Source: Desulfovirgula thermocuniculi DSM 16036
GTDB taxonomy: Bacteria; Bacillota; Desulfotomaculia; Desulfotomaculales; Desulfovirgulaceae
Assembly: GCF_000429345.1 (NCBI RefSeq)
Contig: NZ_AUBR01000005.1
Span: forward strand, 39,082 to 103,081
DNA length: 64,000 nucleotides
Direction: 5' to 3'
Shown: piece after piece, positions 33,621 through 42,789 of the stretch
How positions within the stretch are numbered: position 1 is the stretch's first letter
Layout: each line of letters begins with the position of its first letter
Notes under the pieces: generated by a model
The model's input: only the letters and a program-made list of their open reading frames with translations
The model's database searches: none
Told to the model about the DNA's origin: nothing
Translations under genes and position numbers: made by a program

Positions 33621-35312
33621 GTGCTCATGCACGAAGTGCTGGTGGTGGGAGGGGGCCTGGCCGGCCTGATGGCCGCTTTAAAGGCGGCGGAAAAGGCCGA
33701 TGTGGCCGTTTTGAGCAAGGTTTACCCTACCCGCTCCCATAGCGGCGCGGCGCAGGGGGGGTTTAATGCGGCCCTGGGTGAAGACGACAGTATTGAGGCC
33801 CACATTTTTGACACGGTCAAGGGCGGCGACTACCTGGGTGACCAGGACGCCATTGAAGTGCTGTGCTCCGAGGGGCCCGAGGTAATCATGGAGCTGGAGC
33901 GCATGGGCGTTCCCTGGACGCGTACGCCGGAAGGGAAGGTGGCCCAGCGCTCCCTGGGAGGGGCCGGTTTCCCCCGCGCCTGCTTTGCGGCGGATTTCTC
34001 CGGCCACGTGGTCCTGCATACCCTGTACGAGCAGGTCCTGCGGCGGAGGGTAAAAATATACCCTGAGTGGTACCTGATAGACCTGCTGGTAGAAGGGGGC
34101 CAGGTGGCCGGGGTACTGGCCTATGATTTCCCCCGGGGAAGGCTGGAGGTAATACGTACAAAGGTGGTGGTGCTGGCCACAGGTGGTTGCGGGCGGGCTT
34201 TTGCCAAGACCACCAACGCCCACGCCAATACAGGAGACGGCATGGCCATAGCTTACAGGGCGGGGGCCATCCTATCGGACATGGAGTTCGTGCAGTTTCA
34301 CCCCACCACCCTTTACGGCACGAACATCCTTATCTCCGAGGCTGCCCGGGGTGAGGGAGGCTACCTGAGGAATGCCTACGGGGAGAGGTTCATGGCCCAC
34401 TACGCGCCCCAGAAGATGGAGCTGGCCCCCCGGGATGTTGTCTCCAGGGCCATCTTTAAGGAGATAAAGGAGGGGCGGGGCGTTGCGGGCCGGTACGTGC
34501 ACCTGGACCTCACCCACCTGGGAGAAGCCAAGATTGCCGAGCGGTTGCCCCAGGTGAGGGACCTGGCCATGCGCTACGCCGGGGTTGACCCGGCCAGGGA
34601 GCCCGTGCCCATTGAGCCGGCCCAGCACTACAGCATGGGCGGGGTGCGCACCGACGTGTGGGGCATGACCAACCTGCCGGGGCTCCTGGCGGCAGGTGAA
34701 GTGGCCAACGTCAGCGTGCACGGGGCCAACAGGTTGGGGGGCAATTCTCTCCTCGAAACGGTGGTTTTCGGGCGGCGTGCTGGCTGGAAGGCGGCGGAGC
34801 TGGCCCGCCAGGAACCGTGGCCCTCGCTGACCTCCTCTACCTTAAAGCGCGCCCTGGCAACCTGGGACGCCTTGCTGGACGCCGGTGGGGAAGAGGGGCA
34901 GGGGAGGAACGGGGATAGCGCCTTTGCCATACGCCGGGAAATGACCACTTTGATGACCGAACAGGTGGGAGTTTTCCGCACGGGGTCCGAATTGGAGGAT
35001 GCCGTACGGAAGCTTGCGCAGTTGAGGGATCGCTACCAGAGGCTCAAGCCTCCCGGCGGGAGCCGGCCCTTTAATTACGCTCTCATGGACTACCTGGAAG
35101 TCGGCTACCTGCTGGATCTTTGCGAGATTATCGCCAAAGGGGCCCTGCGCCGTACCGAAAGCAGGGGCGCCCATTACCGCCTGGATTACCCCCGGCGGGA
35201 CGATCAAAACTGGCTTTGCCACACCTTTGTGCGCAGGGGAGAAAAGGGTCCGGAATTTAGCAACGGCCCGGTGAAGATCACCCGTTATGCTCCGCAGGAG
35301 AGGGGGTACTAG
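33621..35312 (+). CDS. SdhA/FrdA-like flavoprotein
   Basis: A 563-residue flavoprotein of the succinate dehydrogenase/fumarate reductase family. It has the Rossmann FAD motif VLVVGGGLAGLMAALKA, the His for covalent FAD in RSHSGAAQGGFNAAL, and the active-site set FHPTTLYG, ARGEGGYL (catalytic Arg), HYSMGGV and GANRLGGNSLLE. These support redox chemistry on a dicarboxylate C-C single/double bond. No membrane anchor is encoded nearby. AGGAGG at 33605-33610 favours GTG 33621, though TTG 33615 and ATG 33627 are possible. Substrate could be succinate/fumarate or a methylated analogue. Confidence 0.92.
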   Translation: MLMHEVLVVGGGLAGLMAALKAAEKADVAVLSKVYPTRSHSGAAQGGFNAALGEDDSIEAHIFDTVKGGDYLGDQDAIEVLCSEGPEVIMELERMGVPWTRTPEGKVAQRSLGGAGFPRACFAADFSGHVVLHTLYEQVLRRRVKIYPEWYLIDLLVEGGQVAGVLAYDFPRGRLEVIRTKVVVLATGGCGRAFAKTTNAHANTGDGMAIAYRAGAILSDMEFVQFHPTTLYGTNILISEAARGEGGYLRNAYGERFMAHYAPQKMELAPRDVVSRAIFKEIKEGRGVAGRYVHLDLTHLGEAKIAERLPQVRDLAMRYAGVDPAREPVPIEPAQHYSMGGVRTDVWGMTNLPGLLAAGEVANVSVHGANRLGGNSLLETVVFGRRAGWKAAELARQEPWPSLTSSTLKRALATWDALLDAGGEEGQGRNGDSAFAIRREMTTLMTEQVGVFRTGSELEDAVRKLAQLRDRYQRLKPPGGSRPFNYALMDYLEVGYLLDLCEIIAKGALRRTESRGAHYRLDYPRRDDQNWLCHTFVRRGEKGPEFSNGPVKITRYAPQERGY

Positions 35313-35313
35313 G

Positions 35314-35967
35314 ATGAGGGTTACGCTTAAGGTGTCCCGCTTTGACCCGGCAAAGGACCGGCAACCGTATCTGCAGGAGTTCGTGGTGGAGGTGGGAGAA
35401 AAGCAGACGGTGCTGGATGCCCTCCTGCACGCCTGGGAGGTGGATCCCACCCTTTCTTTCCGGCGCTCCTGCCGCAGTGCCATTTGCGGGTCATGCGCAG
35501 TTTCTATTAACGGCAGGCCTGCCCTGGCCTGCCAGACGCTGGTCGGGTCCGCCGTCGCTGAAGGCGGGGTAATTACCCTCGAGCCGCTGCCCCATTTCCG
35601 CCGGTTAAAAGACCTGGTGGTGGACCTGGAGCCTTTCTTTGCCTCGCTGCAGGCGGTCCTTCCCTGGGTGGTGACGCGGGAAGATCACGACGGCCTGATG
35701 GACCCGGAGGTGGCCAGGAAGCTGGAAGGCCCGGCCACCTGCATTCTCTGCGGCGTTTGCGATGCCGCCATAGAGGTGGCCGGGGAGGTGAAACCTGCTG
35801 CCCTGGTCAAGGGCCTGCGCCTGGCCCTGGACCCCCGGGACGCCCTCGGTGCGGCCCGCCTGCAGTTAATGAAGGTTCCCCCTGAAATTTTAAGGCTTTT
35901 TGTCAGGGAGCTGACCCAGAAGTGCCCCAAGGGGATTAAAATAGCCTTTGGGGAGGGAGAATCATGA
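35314..35967 (+). CDS. SdhB-like iron-sulfur subunit with reduced second cluster domain
   Basis: A 217-residue SdhB relative. The N-terminal plant-type [2Fe-2S] site is intact (Cys 53, 58, 61, 73). The C-terminal ferredoxin domain keeps only CILCGVC (143, 146, 149) and KCPKG (204). The fourth Cys of the first motif and the paired Cys normally seen near residues 190-200 are absent, so it can hold at most one [4Fe-4S] cluster rather than the usual [4Fe-4S] plus [3Fe-4S]. The quinone-proximal [3Fe-4S] cluster is therefore probably missing, which fits a soluble partner. It starts one base after the sdhA-like stop and overlaps the next gene by 4. Confidence 0.87.
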   Translation: MRVTLKVSRFDPAKDRQPYLQEFVVEVGEKQTVLDALLHAWEVDPTLSFRRSCRSAICGSCAVSINGRPALACQTLVGSAVAEGGVITLEPLPHFRRLKDLVVDLEPFFASLQAVLPWVVTREDHDGLMDPEVARKLEGPATCILCGVCDAAIEVAGEVKPAALVKGLRLALDPRDALGAARLQLMKVPPEILRLFVRELTQKCPKGIKIAFGEGES

Positions 35968-36605
35968 GCAGGTGCGGTGAGTGCGGGGTCTACGCCTGCT
36001 ACCGGGGCCGGGAGGAAAACCTGCCCCCGCACTGCCCCATGAGGGTGGAACCGGCAGTGCTGGATGAAGCCAGGGGGGAATATCAGCGGGGGGAAAACCT
36101 GGCGCTGGCCGTCAATGCGGCACTTGTGGAGTCGGCGGGATACCAGAAGTGGACCCGCCTGGAGGAAATAATCCAGTTCAGCCGCCGCGCGGGTTTTGAG
36201 AAGCTCGGGCTGGCCTTCTGTGTGGGACTGCGCCGGGAGGCGGCGGAGGTGGTAAAAATATTAAAGCAGGCCGGTTTTACCGTGGTATCGGCAATGTGCA
36301 AGACCGGCTCCGTACCCAAGGAGTTCCTGGGGCTCGGTGAAGGGCAAAAAGTGCGCCCGGGCCAGTTTGAGGCCATGTGCAACCCCGTGGCCCAGGCTAT
36401 GCTTTTAAACCGGGCAGGGACGCAATTTAACATCCTGCTGGGCCTGTGCGTGGGCCACGACAGCCTCTTTATTAAATACTCCGCCGCGCCGGTAACCGTG
36501 CTGGCGGTAAAGGACCGTGTGCTGGCCCACAACCCGCTGGGAGCCATATATGCGGCCCACTACTACGCCGCAAAGTTCAACCAGCACGCCGGGGGGAGCG
36601 GCTAA
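35964..36605 (+). CDS. DUF1847 family metal-binding protein
   Basis: A 213-residue protein with N-terminal CGECGVYAC and CPM Cys motifs (about residues 4-25) and a later Cys-rich core ([30 protein letters not shown]), matching the DUF1847 metalloprotein family of anaerobes. Function unknown. The ATG overlaps the preceding TGA (ATGA), so it is translated with the operon and may carry or mature a metal centre for the oxidoreductase. It ends convergently with lexA, overlapping 4 bases. Confidence 0.82.
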   Translation: MSRCGECGVYACYRGREENLPPHCPMRVEPAVLDEARGEYQRGENLALAVNAALVESAGYQKWTRLEEIIQFSRRAGFEKLGLAFCVGLRREAAEVVKILKQAGFTVVSAMCKTGSVPKEFLGLGEGQKVRPGQFEAMCNPVAQAMLLNRAGTQFNILLGLCVGHDSLFIKYSAAPVTVLAVKDRVLAHNPLGAIYAAHYYAAKFNQHAGGSG

Positions 36606-37207
36606 AACCTGCGCAGGAGGCCGATAACCTTCCCCAGGATGACGGGGTTCTTGACCCTGATGGGTTCCATGTGGGGGTTTTCCGGTTGCAGGCGCACGTG
36701 GTCGTTTTCCCGGTAGAACCTCTTCACGGTGGCTTCATCTCCCACCAGAGCCACGACGATGTCGCCGTTTTCCGCCGTGGGCTGGCGCCGCACAATGACC
36801 TGATCGCCGTCAAGGATACCTGCCTCAATCATGCTGTCGCCGCGCACCTTGAGCATGAAAAATTCTCCTTCCCCGGTGAAGCTCACCGGCAGGGGGAAGG
36901 CATCCTCGTAATTTTCTACGGCCAGCACGGGCTCCCCGGCTGCCACCCGCCCCAGCACAGGTACCAGCTTTACGGGGGCGGGATTTTCTCTTGCCGCCAG
37001 CTTTAGGGCACGCGGCTTGGTGGGGTCCCGCTGGAGGAAGCCCTTTTGCTCCAGGCGCTTTAAGTAGCTGTGCACGGTGGAGCTGGAGCTTAAGCCCGTG
37101 GCCTGCCCGATTTCCCGCACGGATGGCGGGTAGCCCCGGCTGAGCACGCTCTCTTTAATGATCTCCAGGATTTGCTTTTCCCGGGGGGTTAGCCTTTGCT
37201 CTTCCAT
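36602..37207 (-). CDS. lexA: LexA repressor
   Basis: The SOS repressor, 201 residues. The N-terminal winged HTH includes [17 protein letters not shown] and [25 protein letters not shown]; the autocleavage Ala-Gly is in VAAGEPV; the catalytic Ser is in GDSMIEAGI and the Lys in [12 protein letters not shown] 37207 follows AAAGGGAGG; the longer reading to 37321 has no site. No Bacillus-type LexA box (CGAAC-N4-GTTCG) was found at its own promoter. It separates the two sigma-54-controlled catabolic regions. Confidence 0.95.
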   Translation of the reverse strand: MEEQRLTPREKQILEIIKESVLSRGYPPSVREIGQATGLSSSSTVHSYLKRLEQKGFLQRDPTKPRALKLAARENPAPVKLVPVLGRVAAGEPVLAVENYEDAFPLPVSFTGEGEFFMLKVRGDSMIEAGILDGDQVIVRRQPTAENGDIVVALVGDEATVKRFYRENDHVRLQPENPHMEPIRVKNPVILGKVIGLLRRF

Positions 37208-37250
37208 GGGCTGCCTCCCTTTCCTTTTCTGGCCCGGTCTCTTCATGCAT

Positions 37251-37256
37251 ATTATA
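37251..37256 (-). promoter_or_regulatory. -10 box of lexA
   Basis: The minus strand reads GGTATAATATG, a perfect TATAAT 43 bases upstream of the lexA ATG. The -35 region (GTGCTC) is a poor match. Confidence 0.5.
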
Positions 37257-37397
37257 CCACATCGTTTTTTGCGGGAGCACGTTTGTTTGCCTGTTTGGAG
37301 GCCGCCAAATGGCCCGCACATTTTTTAAATCTTAGAAGGATTTGTTTTTTCCCCTGTCGAATAAACAGTTCTAGAAAATTCTCCGAGGGGATCCGGC

Positions 37398-39113
37398 ATG
37401 CCGAAGATCGGGGTAGCTATAGCAGGGGGCAATGAGTTGGCTCTATCGGTCTACCGCCTGTTGAAGGCCGTAGAAGACGTGGAAATCCTGGGACTGGCCG
37501 ATCCAGACCCGGAGTCTATTGCCCTGCGGGAAGCGGCTGCGGACGGTACCTTTACCACAACCGACTGCAACGTCCTGCCTTCCCTCCCGGGTTTAAGCGT
37601 GCTGGTGGTGGCTACCGGCGAACCGGCCGTCAAGGCCTGCCTGCACCGGGCCAAGCCCCCCGGTGTGGCCGTCATCGAGGCACAGGCCCTGGACTTGGTG
37701 CTGGCCTTGTTAAAAGAGAGGGAGAAGCTTTTAGAGGCGCGCCGCATCCAGGGGGAGCTGGAAGCAATACTGAACTCCGTGCAGGAGGCCATCGAAGTGG
37801 CCGATTCCCGCGGGGTCATAAAGTACGTCAATCCCGCCTTTACGCGCATTACGGGCATCAGCGAGAGGGAGCGCATCGGGCGCAACATCTTTGAAGCTTC
37901 TCCCGACGGAGCGCTGGCCATGGTGCTGCGCACCGGGCGCAGCGTGAGCGGTTACCGCACCACGGTTGGGGGCAGCAACGCCGAGGTCATCTCCAATGCC
38001 GCCCCGATCATCGTGGACGGGAAAATGGAGGGAGCGGTAGTTGTCTTCCAGCACTTTACGGACGTCATGAAGCTGATGGAGCAGTTGCGGCAGAGCACGC
38101 GCCTCATTGAGAGCCTGTCAGATAAGTTCGGGCAGGTGACCACCAGCAAGTACACCTTTGCCGACATCCTGGGCAACAGTTACGAGCTGCGCCGCTGCGT
38201 GCAAATAGCCGAGAGGGCCGCCCAAACTAACTCCACCGTTTTGCTTCTGGGGGAAAGCGGCACGGGCAAGGAGCTTTTTGCCCACGCCATACACAGCGCC
38301 AGCTCCCGCCGGGATAAGCCGTTCATCAAGGTTAACTGCGCGGCCATTCCGGAGAACCTGCTGGAGAGCGAGTTTTTCGGCTACGAGAAAGGTGCCTTTA
38401 CCGGGGCGGTGAGGTCGAAAATAGGAAAGTTCGAGCTGGCCCACGGGGGAACTATTTTCCTGGATGAGATCGGGGACATGAACCTCAACCTGCAGGGCAA
38501 GCTCCTGCGCGTGCTCCAGGAGATGGAGTTTGAAAGGGTTGGCGGCAACCAGACCATCAAGGTGGATGTAAGGGTGATTGCGGCCACCAACCGCAACCTG
38601 CGGGATCTGATCCGCCAGGGGAAGTTCCGGGAGGACCTCTACTACCGCCTCAATGTGGTGGAGATTACCATACCGCCCCTCAGGGTACGCAAAGAGGACC
38701 TGCCTGTATTGGTAAGCAACCTCATTGTCAAGCTGAACCGCAAGCTGGGCAAGAAGGTCAAGGGCATTTCCAAGGAGGCAGAGGAAGTTTTATACAGCTA
38801 CGACTGGCCCGGCAACGTGCGCGAGCTGGAAAACGTCTTTGAGCGGGTGATGGTCACGGCGGACGAGGAGATCTTGGACCGGAGGCATTTTGCCCCGCAC
38901 ATCAGCCAGGTCAGGGCGGATCTGGGGCATGATTTGGAGCTCATGCCCATCGACCAGATGGAACAAATACTCATCAAAAAGGCGCTGGAAAAGTTCGGTA
39001 CCAGCGTAGAAGGAAAAAGGCGCGCCGCCCAAGCCTTAAACATTTCCCTGGCTACGCTTTACAACAAGCTGAAAAAGTGCCGCTTTGAAGATTTAGGCAA
39101 TTACAAATGTTAG
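37398..39113 (+). CDS. mmcA: Sigma-54-dependent activator MmcA (Rossmann-like + PAS + AAA+ + Fis HTH)
   Basis: A 571-residue enhancer-binding protein placed directly before the fumarase gene, as mmcA in Pelotomaculum. Residues 1-110 look like a dinucleotide-binding fold ([46 protein letters not shown]), an unusual input domain. A PAS domain follows (about 120-235). The AAA+ core has GESGTGKE near 284, GAFTGA near 331 and Walker [13 protein letters not shown]; the Fis HTH is [21 protein letters not shown] 37398 follows GAGGGGATC. It probably activates the promoter at 39224 in response to redox state or a metabolite. Confidence 0.93.
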   Translation: MPKIGVAIAGGNELALSVYRLLKAVEDVEILGLADPDPESIALREAAADGTFTTTDCNVLPSLPGLSVLVVATGEPAVKACLHRAKPPGVAVIEAQALDLVLALLKEREKLLEARRIQGELEAILNSVQEAIEVADSRGVIKYVNPAFTRITGISERERIGRNIFEASPDGALAMVLRTGRSVSGYRTTVGGSNAEVISNAAPIIVDGKMEGAVVVFQHFTDVMKLMEQLRQSTRLIESLSDKFGQVTTSKYTFADILGNSYELRRCVQIAERAAQTNSTVLLLGESGTGKELFAHAIHSASSRRDKPFIKVNCAAIPENLLESEFFGYEKGAFTGAVRSKIGKFELAHGGTIFLDEIGDMNLNLQGKLLRVLQEMEFERVGGNQTIKVDVRVIAATNRNLRDLIRQGKFREDLYYRLNVVEITIPPLRVRKEDLPVLVSNLIVKLNRKLGKKVKGISKEAEEVLYSYDWPGNVRELENVFERVMVTADEEILDRRHFAPHISQVRADLGHDLELMPIDQMEQILIKKALEKFGTSVEGKRRAAQALNISLATLYNKLKKCRFEDLGNYKC

Positions 39114-39163
39114 ACAACATTTTTAAAAAATATAAACCACGTACCGGTTGTCTAAATTTTAGA
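39110..39163. promoter_or_regulatory. Upstream activator sites for the mmc operon
   Basis: TTAGACAA (39110-39117) and its complement TTGTCTAA (39148-39155) lie 38 bases apart, and the second continues into a 13-base palindrome TCTAAATTTTAGA (39151-39163). They lie 60-115 bases before the sigma-54 promoter and differ from the TTGCA dyads of the CitE operon. Likely MmcA sites. Confidence 0.6.
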
Positions 39164-39223
39164 TTTTTAAAAGCCCCGGGTAGCCCGGCGCGTTACGGCT
39201 TTTGCCAAAAGGCTTAAAGCCGG

Positions 39224-39239
39224 TGGTACGGAAATTGCG
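39224..39239 (+). promoter_or_regulatory. Sigma-54 promoter of the mmc operon
   Basis: TGGTAC-GGAAA-TTGCG keeps the invariant GG and GC with correct spacing; one mismatch in the -24 box (T for C). Transcription would start near 39251, about 45 bases before mmcB. Confidence 0.82.
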
Positions 39240-39295
39240 TGGTTTTAAACCCGGGCGAAAAAGGCAACCTGGCTTTGTTAGGGGGTTAGGAAGCG

Positions 39296-40138
39296 TTGCG
39301 CACCATAGACGTGGCCGAGGTTACGGCGGTGGTTGCCGAGCTGTGCAAGAAGGCCAATTTCGAGCTGGGCGAAGATGTCCTGGCAGCCTTTAAAAAGGCA
39401 CTGGAAGACGAACTTTCCCTTACCGGCAAGGACATACTGCAGCAGCTCATCGAGAACGCACGCATTGCCAGGGAAGAGGAAGTGCCCATGTGCCAGGATA
39501 CGGGTTTTGCGGTGGTCTTCCTGGAGGTGGGCCAGGAGGTGCACTTCACCGGCGGCGACCTTTACGCCGCCGTTAACGAAGGCGTGAGGCGGGGGTACAC
39601 CGAAGGCTACCTGCGCAAGTCCATTGTCGGACACCCCTTCCGGCGACAGAACACCGGTGATAACACGCCGGCGGTCATCCACACCCGCATCGTGCCCGGG
39701 GACAGGGTTAAAATAACCGTGGCCCCAAAAGGCGGCGGCAGTGAAAATATGAGTGCCCTGCGCATGCTCAAACCTGCAGAAGGGGAGGAAGGCGTAAAGA
39801 GGTTCGTGCTCGAGGTAGTAAAAAATGCCGGGCCCAACCCCTGCCCGCCCCTGGTGGTGGGGGTAGGCATCGGGGGTACCATGGAAAAGGCCGCCCTGCT
39901 GGCCAAGGAGGCCCTCCTGCGGCCGCTGGGCGAGCCCCACCCGGACGAGGATGTCGCCCGCCTGGAGAGGGAACTCCTGGAATCCATCAACAGGCTGGGT
40001 ATCGGACCGCAGGGGCTAGGGGGGCGGGTCACGGCCCTGGCCGTGCACGTGGAGGTCTTTCCGTGTCACATCGCCAGCCTGCCGGTGGCTGTTAACCTGA
40101 ACTGCCATGCCAGCCGCCACAAAGAAGCCTTGCTCTAA
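39296..40138 (+). CDS. mmcB: Class I fumarate hydratase, alpha (N-terminal) subunit
   Basis: A 280-residue subunit of the heterodimeric [4Fe-4S] class I fumarase that hydrates fumarate to malate. Family motifs seen: MCQDTGFAVVFLEVGQ, RRQNTGDNTPAVIHTRIVPG, PKGGGSENMSALRML and GVGIGGTMEKAALLAKEALLR. The cluster Cys are at CQDTG, in NPCPP, and near the end. Start TTG 39296. First gene of the mmc operon; its beta partner follows in 20 bases. Confidence 0.95.
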   Translation: MRTIDVAEVTAVVAELCKKANFELGEDVLAAFKKALEDELSLTGKDILQQLIENARIAREEEVPMCQDTGFAVVFLEVGQEVHFTGGDLYAAVNEGVRRGYTEGYLRKSIVGHPFRRQNTGDNTPAVIHTRIVPGDRVKITVAPKGGGSENMSALRMLKPAEGEEGVKRFVLEVVKNAGPNPCPPLVVGVGIGGTMEKAALLAKEALLRPLGEPHPDEDVARLERELLESINRLGIGPQGLGGRVTALAVHVEVFPCHIASLPVAVNLNCHASRHKEALL

Positions 40139-40158
40139 AAGTGCAGGAGGTGCGAGCT

Positions 40159-40713
40159 TTGCCCCAGCTGAGGATATTTACCCCGCTGACTGACGAGGTA
40201 GTAGAGAGCTTGCGGATTGGGCAGCGGGTCTTGCTGAACGGGGTTATTTATACGGGTCGGGACGCGGCCCACAAAAAAATGGTGGAGCTCCTGGATAAGG
40301 GGGAGGACCTGCCCATCCCCCTGCAGGGCCAGGTGATTTACTATGTGGGGCCTTCTCCTGCCAAGCCGGGCAGGGTAATTGGCTCTGCTGGGCCCACCAC
40401 CAGCGGCAGGATGGATGCCTACGCACCGCGTTTGATTGCCCTCGGTTTGAAGGGTATGGTCGGAAAAGGCAAGCGTTCTCCCGAAGTTGTGGAGGCCATG
40501 AAGAAATACAAGGCCGTATACTTTGCTGCCGTTGGCGGGGCGGCGGCCCTGCTGGCCCGCAGGGTGAAGTCCTGCCGTGTGGTGGCCTATCCGGAACTCG
40601 GGCCGGAGGCCATTCACGAGCTGGTGGTGGAGGATCTCCCCGTGATCGTGGTGAATGATGTAATGGGTAGAGACCTGTACGAGGAGGGGGTTAAAATCTA
40701 CGCCGGGCAGTGA
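40159..40713 (+). CDS. mmcC: Class I fumarate hydratase, beta (C-terminal) subunit
   Basis: A 184-residue partner of mmcB. Motifs: GQRVLLNGVIYTGRDAAHKKMVELL, YYVGPSPAKPGRVIGSAGPTTSGRMDAY, GMVGKGKRS and FAAVGGAAALLARRVK. Together the two subunits form the complete fumarase of the propionate-oxidation pathway. The start is set at TTG 40159, 8 bases after AGGAGG; a GTG at 40141 would be upstream of that site. Confidence 0.95.
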   Translation: MPQLRIFTPLTDEVVESLRIGQRVLLNGVIYTGRDAAHKKMVELLDKGEDLPIPLQGQVIYYVGPSPAKPGRVIGSAGPTTSGRMDAYAPRLIALGLKGMVGKGKRSPEVVEAMKKYKAVYFAAVGGAAALLARRVKSCRVVAYPELGPEAIHELVVEDLPVIVVNDVMGRDLYEEGVKIYAGQ

Positions 40714-40765
40714 ATGGCATGGTGTTAGGGAGGGTCATAAATCTTGGGGAGGGTAAAAAAGACAT

Positions 40766-41878
40766 ATGAAACTGTATGAATACATGGGCAAGGAGCTGTT
40801 TGCGCGCTACGGCATACCCGTGCCGCGGGGGAAGGTAGTGTTCAGCCCCGCAGAAGCCCTGGCTGCAGCCCGGGAGATTGGGGGGCCGGTGGTCATCAAG
40901 TCCCAGATACTCATGGGTAAGCGGGGCAAGGGGGGAGGCATAAGGTTTGCCGGCACCCCCGAGGAGGCCCGCGAGGCGGCGGCGGAGCTTCTGGGCATGG
41001 AACTGCACGGCTACAAGGTGGAAGCCCTCCTGGTGGAGGAAAGGCTATCAATTGACCAGGAGCTTTACGTTTCCCTGACCATTGACGGCTCGGCCAAGGC
41101 GCCGGTGCTCATTGCCTCTGCCGAGGGGGGCATGGATATTGAAGAGGTGCCTGAGGAGAGGATTATCAAAGAATACATCGACCTCGACATCGGCCTGCAG
41201 CCCTTTGTGGCCAGGGAAGTGGCCCGCAGGCTGGGCCTAAAGGAAGGGCCGGCAAAGGATCTTTACCGCCTGCTGCCGGCCATGTACAGGCTCTTCCGGG
41301 AGAAGGACGCCGAGCTGGTGGAGATCAACCCTCTGGTGGTGAGCGGTGAACGGCTGGTGGCCGCCGACGCCAAGATAAACATAGACGACTACGCCCTTTA
41401 CCGCCAGAAGGACCTGCCCTACGTTGACGACAGGACCCCCCTGGAGAGAAAGGCCAAGGAGATAGGCGTGTCTTTTGTAGAGCTAAGCGGCGACATAGCC
41501 ATCATGGCCAACGGTGCCGGCATGTCCATGGGCACGCTGGACACCATAGCGTACTACGGGGGCACGCCGGCCAACTTTCTGGACTGCGGCGGCGGTACCG
41601 GCTTGGAAGAGACGGCCAAGGCCCTGGAACTGCTGCTGGAGACGAAGCCCAAGGTCATCTTCATCAACATTTTTGGGGGCATCACGCGCTGCGATGACGT
41701 GGCCGGCGCCCTGGTGAAGGTCAAGAGGAGCATTGACATACCGGTGCCTGTAGTGGTCCGGCTCGTGGGGACCAACGAGGATATTGGCCGGCGCATTCTG
41801 GAAGAAGAGGGAATCAAAGCCTACACCTTTATGGATGAGGCGGCGGCCAAGGCAGTGGAACTGGCCAAGGGAGCCTAG
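40766..41878 (+). CDS. mmcD: Succinyl-CoA synthetase beta subunit
   Basis: A 370-residue canonical Suc[26 protein letters not shown]-grasp loop [30 protein letters not shown], and the ligase domain [18 protein letters not shown] and [15 protein letters not shown]. It converts succinyl-CoA to succinate with substrate-level ATP formation during propionate oxidation. The intact NIFGGI loop contrasts with the divergent paralogue at 28894. It lies 52 bases after the fumarase gene. Confidence 0.95.
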   Translation: MKLYEYMGKELFARYGIPVPRGKVVFSPAEALAAAREIGGPVVIKSQILMGKRGKGGGIRFAGTPEEAREAAAELLGMELHGYKVEALLVEERLSIDQELYVSLTIDGSAKAPVLIASAEGGMDIEEVPEERIIKEYIDLDIGLQPFVAREVARRLGLKEGPAKDLYRLLPAMYRLFREKDAELVEINPLVVSGERLVAADAKINIDDYALYRQKDLPYVDDRTPLERKAKEIGVSFVELSGDIAIMANGAGMSMGTLDTIAYYGGTPANFLDCGGGTGLEETAKALELLLETKPKVIFINIFGGITRCDDVAGALVKVKRSIDIPVPVVVRLVGTNEDIGRRILEEEGIKAYTFMDEAAAKAVELAKGA

Positions 41879-41895
41879 AAAGGGGTTGTTTAGCG

Positions 41896-42768
41896 GTGGC
41901 CATACTGGTAGACGAGAACACCCACGTGATCGTGCAGGGCATTACGGGCAACCAGGGGAGGTTTCACACCAGGCAGATGCTGGCCTACGGTACGAAGATC
42001 GTGGGCGGCGTTTCTCCCGGCAAGGGCGGCCAGACGGTGGAAGGGGTGCCCGTTTACGACACGGTGAGGGCAGCCTGCGAGGCAAACCGGGTGGATGCCT
42101 CGGTGCTCTTCATTCCCGCCCCTTTTTGCAAGGATGCCGCTTTTGAGGCCATGGAGGCGGGCATCAAGCTGGTGGTCATCATTACCGAGGGCATACCCGT
42201 ACACGACGAGCTGGAGATACAGAACTACGCGCGCAAGAAGGGAGTTAAAGTCATCGGCCCCAACACCTTTGGCATTGTTTCCTCCGGCAAGTGCAAGATT
42301 GGCATACCCCCGAACCAGTTTTTCAAGCCCGGGGAGATAGGCATAGTGGCCCGCAGCGGCACCCTCACCTATGAGATTGCCGGCAACCTGATAGCCCACG
42401 GCATGGGGCAGTCCACGGTGGTGGGCCTGGGAGGCGACCGTGTGCCGGGGATGACCTTTACGGATGTGCTACCCCTTTTCGAGGCCGATCCGGAAACCAA
42501 AGCGGTGGTGCTGGTGGGGGAGATAGGCGGCGATGCCGAGGAGGCGGCGGCAGAGTACATCAAGACAATGAGCAAGCCCGTGGTAGCGTACATTGCCGGC
42601 AAAAGCGCGCCTCCTGGAAAGCGCATGGGGCATGCGGGGGCCATCATCGAGCGCGGCAAAGGTACCTACGAGGGCAAGGTAAAGGCCCTCAAGGAGGCCG
42701 GTGCCTACGTGGCCGCGTTGCCTTTTGAGGTACCCCGCCTGCTCAAGCAGGCCTTAGGGCAGGCCTAG
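41896..42768 (+). CDS. mmcE: Succinyl-CoA synthetase alpha subunit
   Basis: A 290-residue SucD with CoA-binding domain ([44 protein letters not shown]), [16 protein letters not shown] and the phospho-His loop [10 protein letters not shown]. It is the partner of mmcD. Start is GTG 41896. It lies 17 bases after mmcD and 21 bases before the mutase large subunit. Confidence 0.96.
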   Translation: MAILVDENTHVIVQGITGNQGRFHTRQMLAYGTKIVGGVSPGKGGQTVEGVPVYDTVRAACEANRVDASVLFIPAPFCKDAAFEAMEAGIKLVVIITEGIPVHDELEIQNYARKKGVKVIGPNTFGIVSSGKCKIGIPPNQFFKPGEIGIVARSGTLTYEIAGNLIAHGMGQSTVVGLGGDRVPGMTFTDVLPLFEADPETKAVVLVGEIGGDAEEAAAEYIKTMSKPVVAYIAGKSAPPGKRMGHAGAIIERGKGTYEGKVKALKEAGAYVAALPFEVPRLLKQALGQA

Positions 42769-42789
42769 AAAATGGGGAGGTGGTGTTGG

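Noticed and set aside
37359..37372. LexA-box-like CGAA-N6-GTTC upstream of mmcA
   Set aside because: The Bacillus LexA box has CGAA-N5-GTTC with inner symmetry; here the spacing is one base too long and the inner bases do not match.
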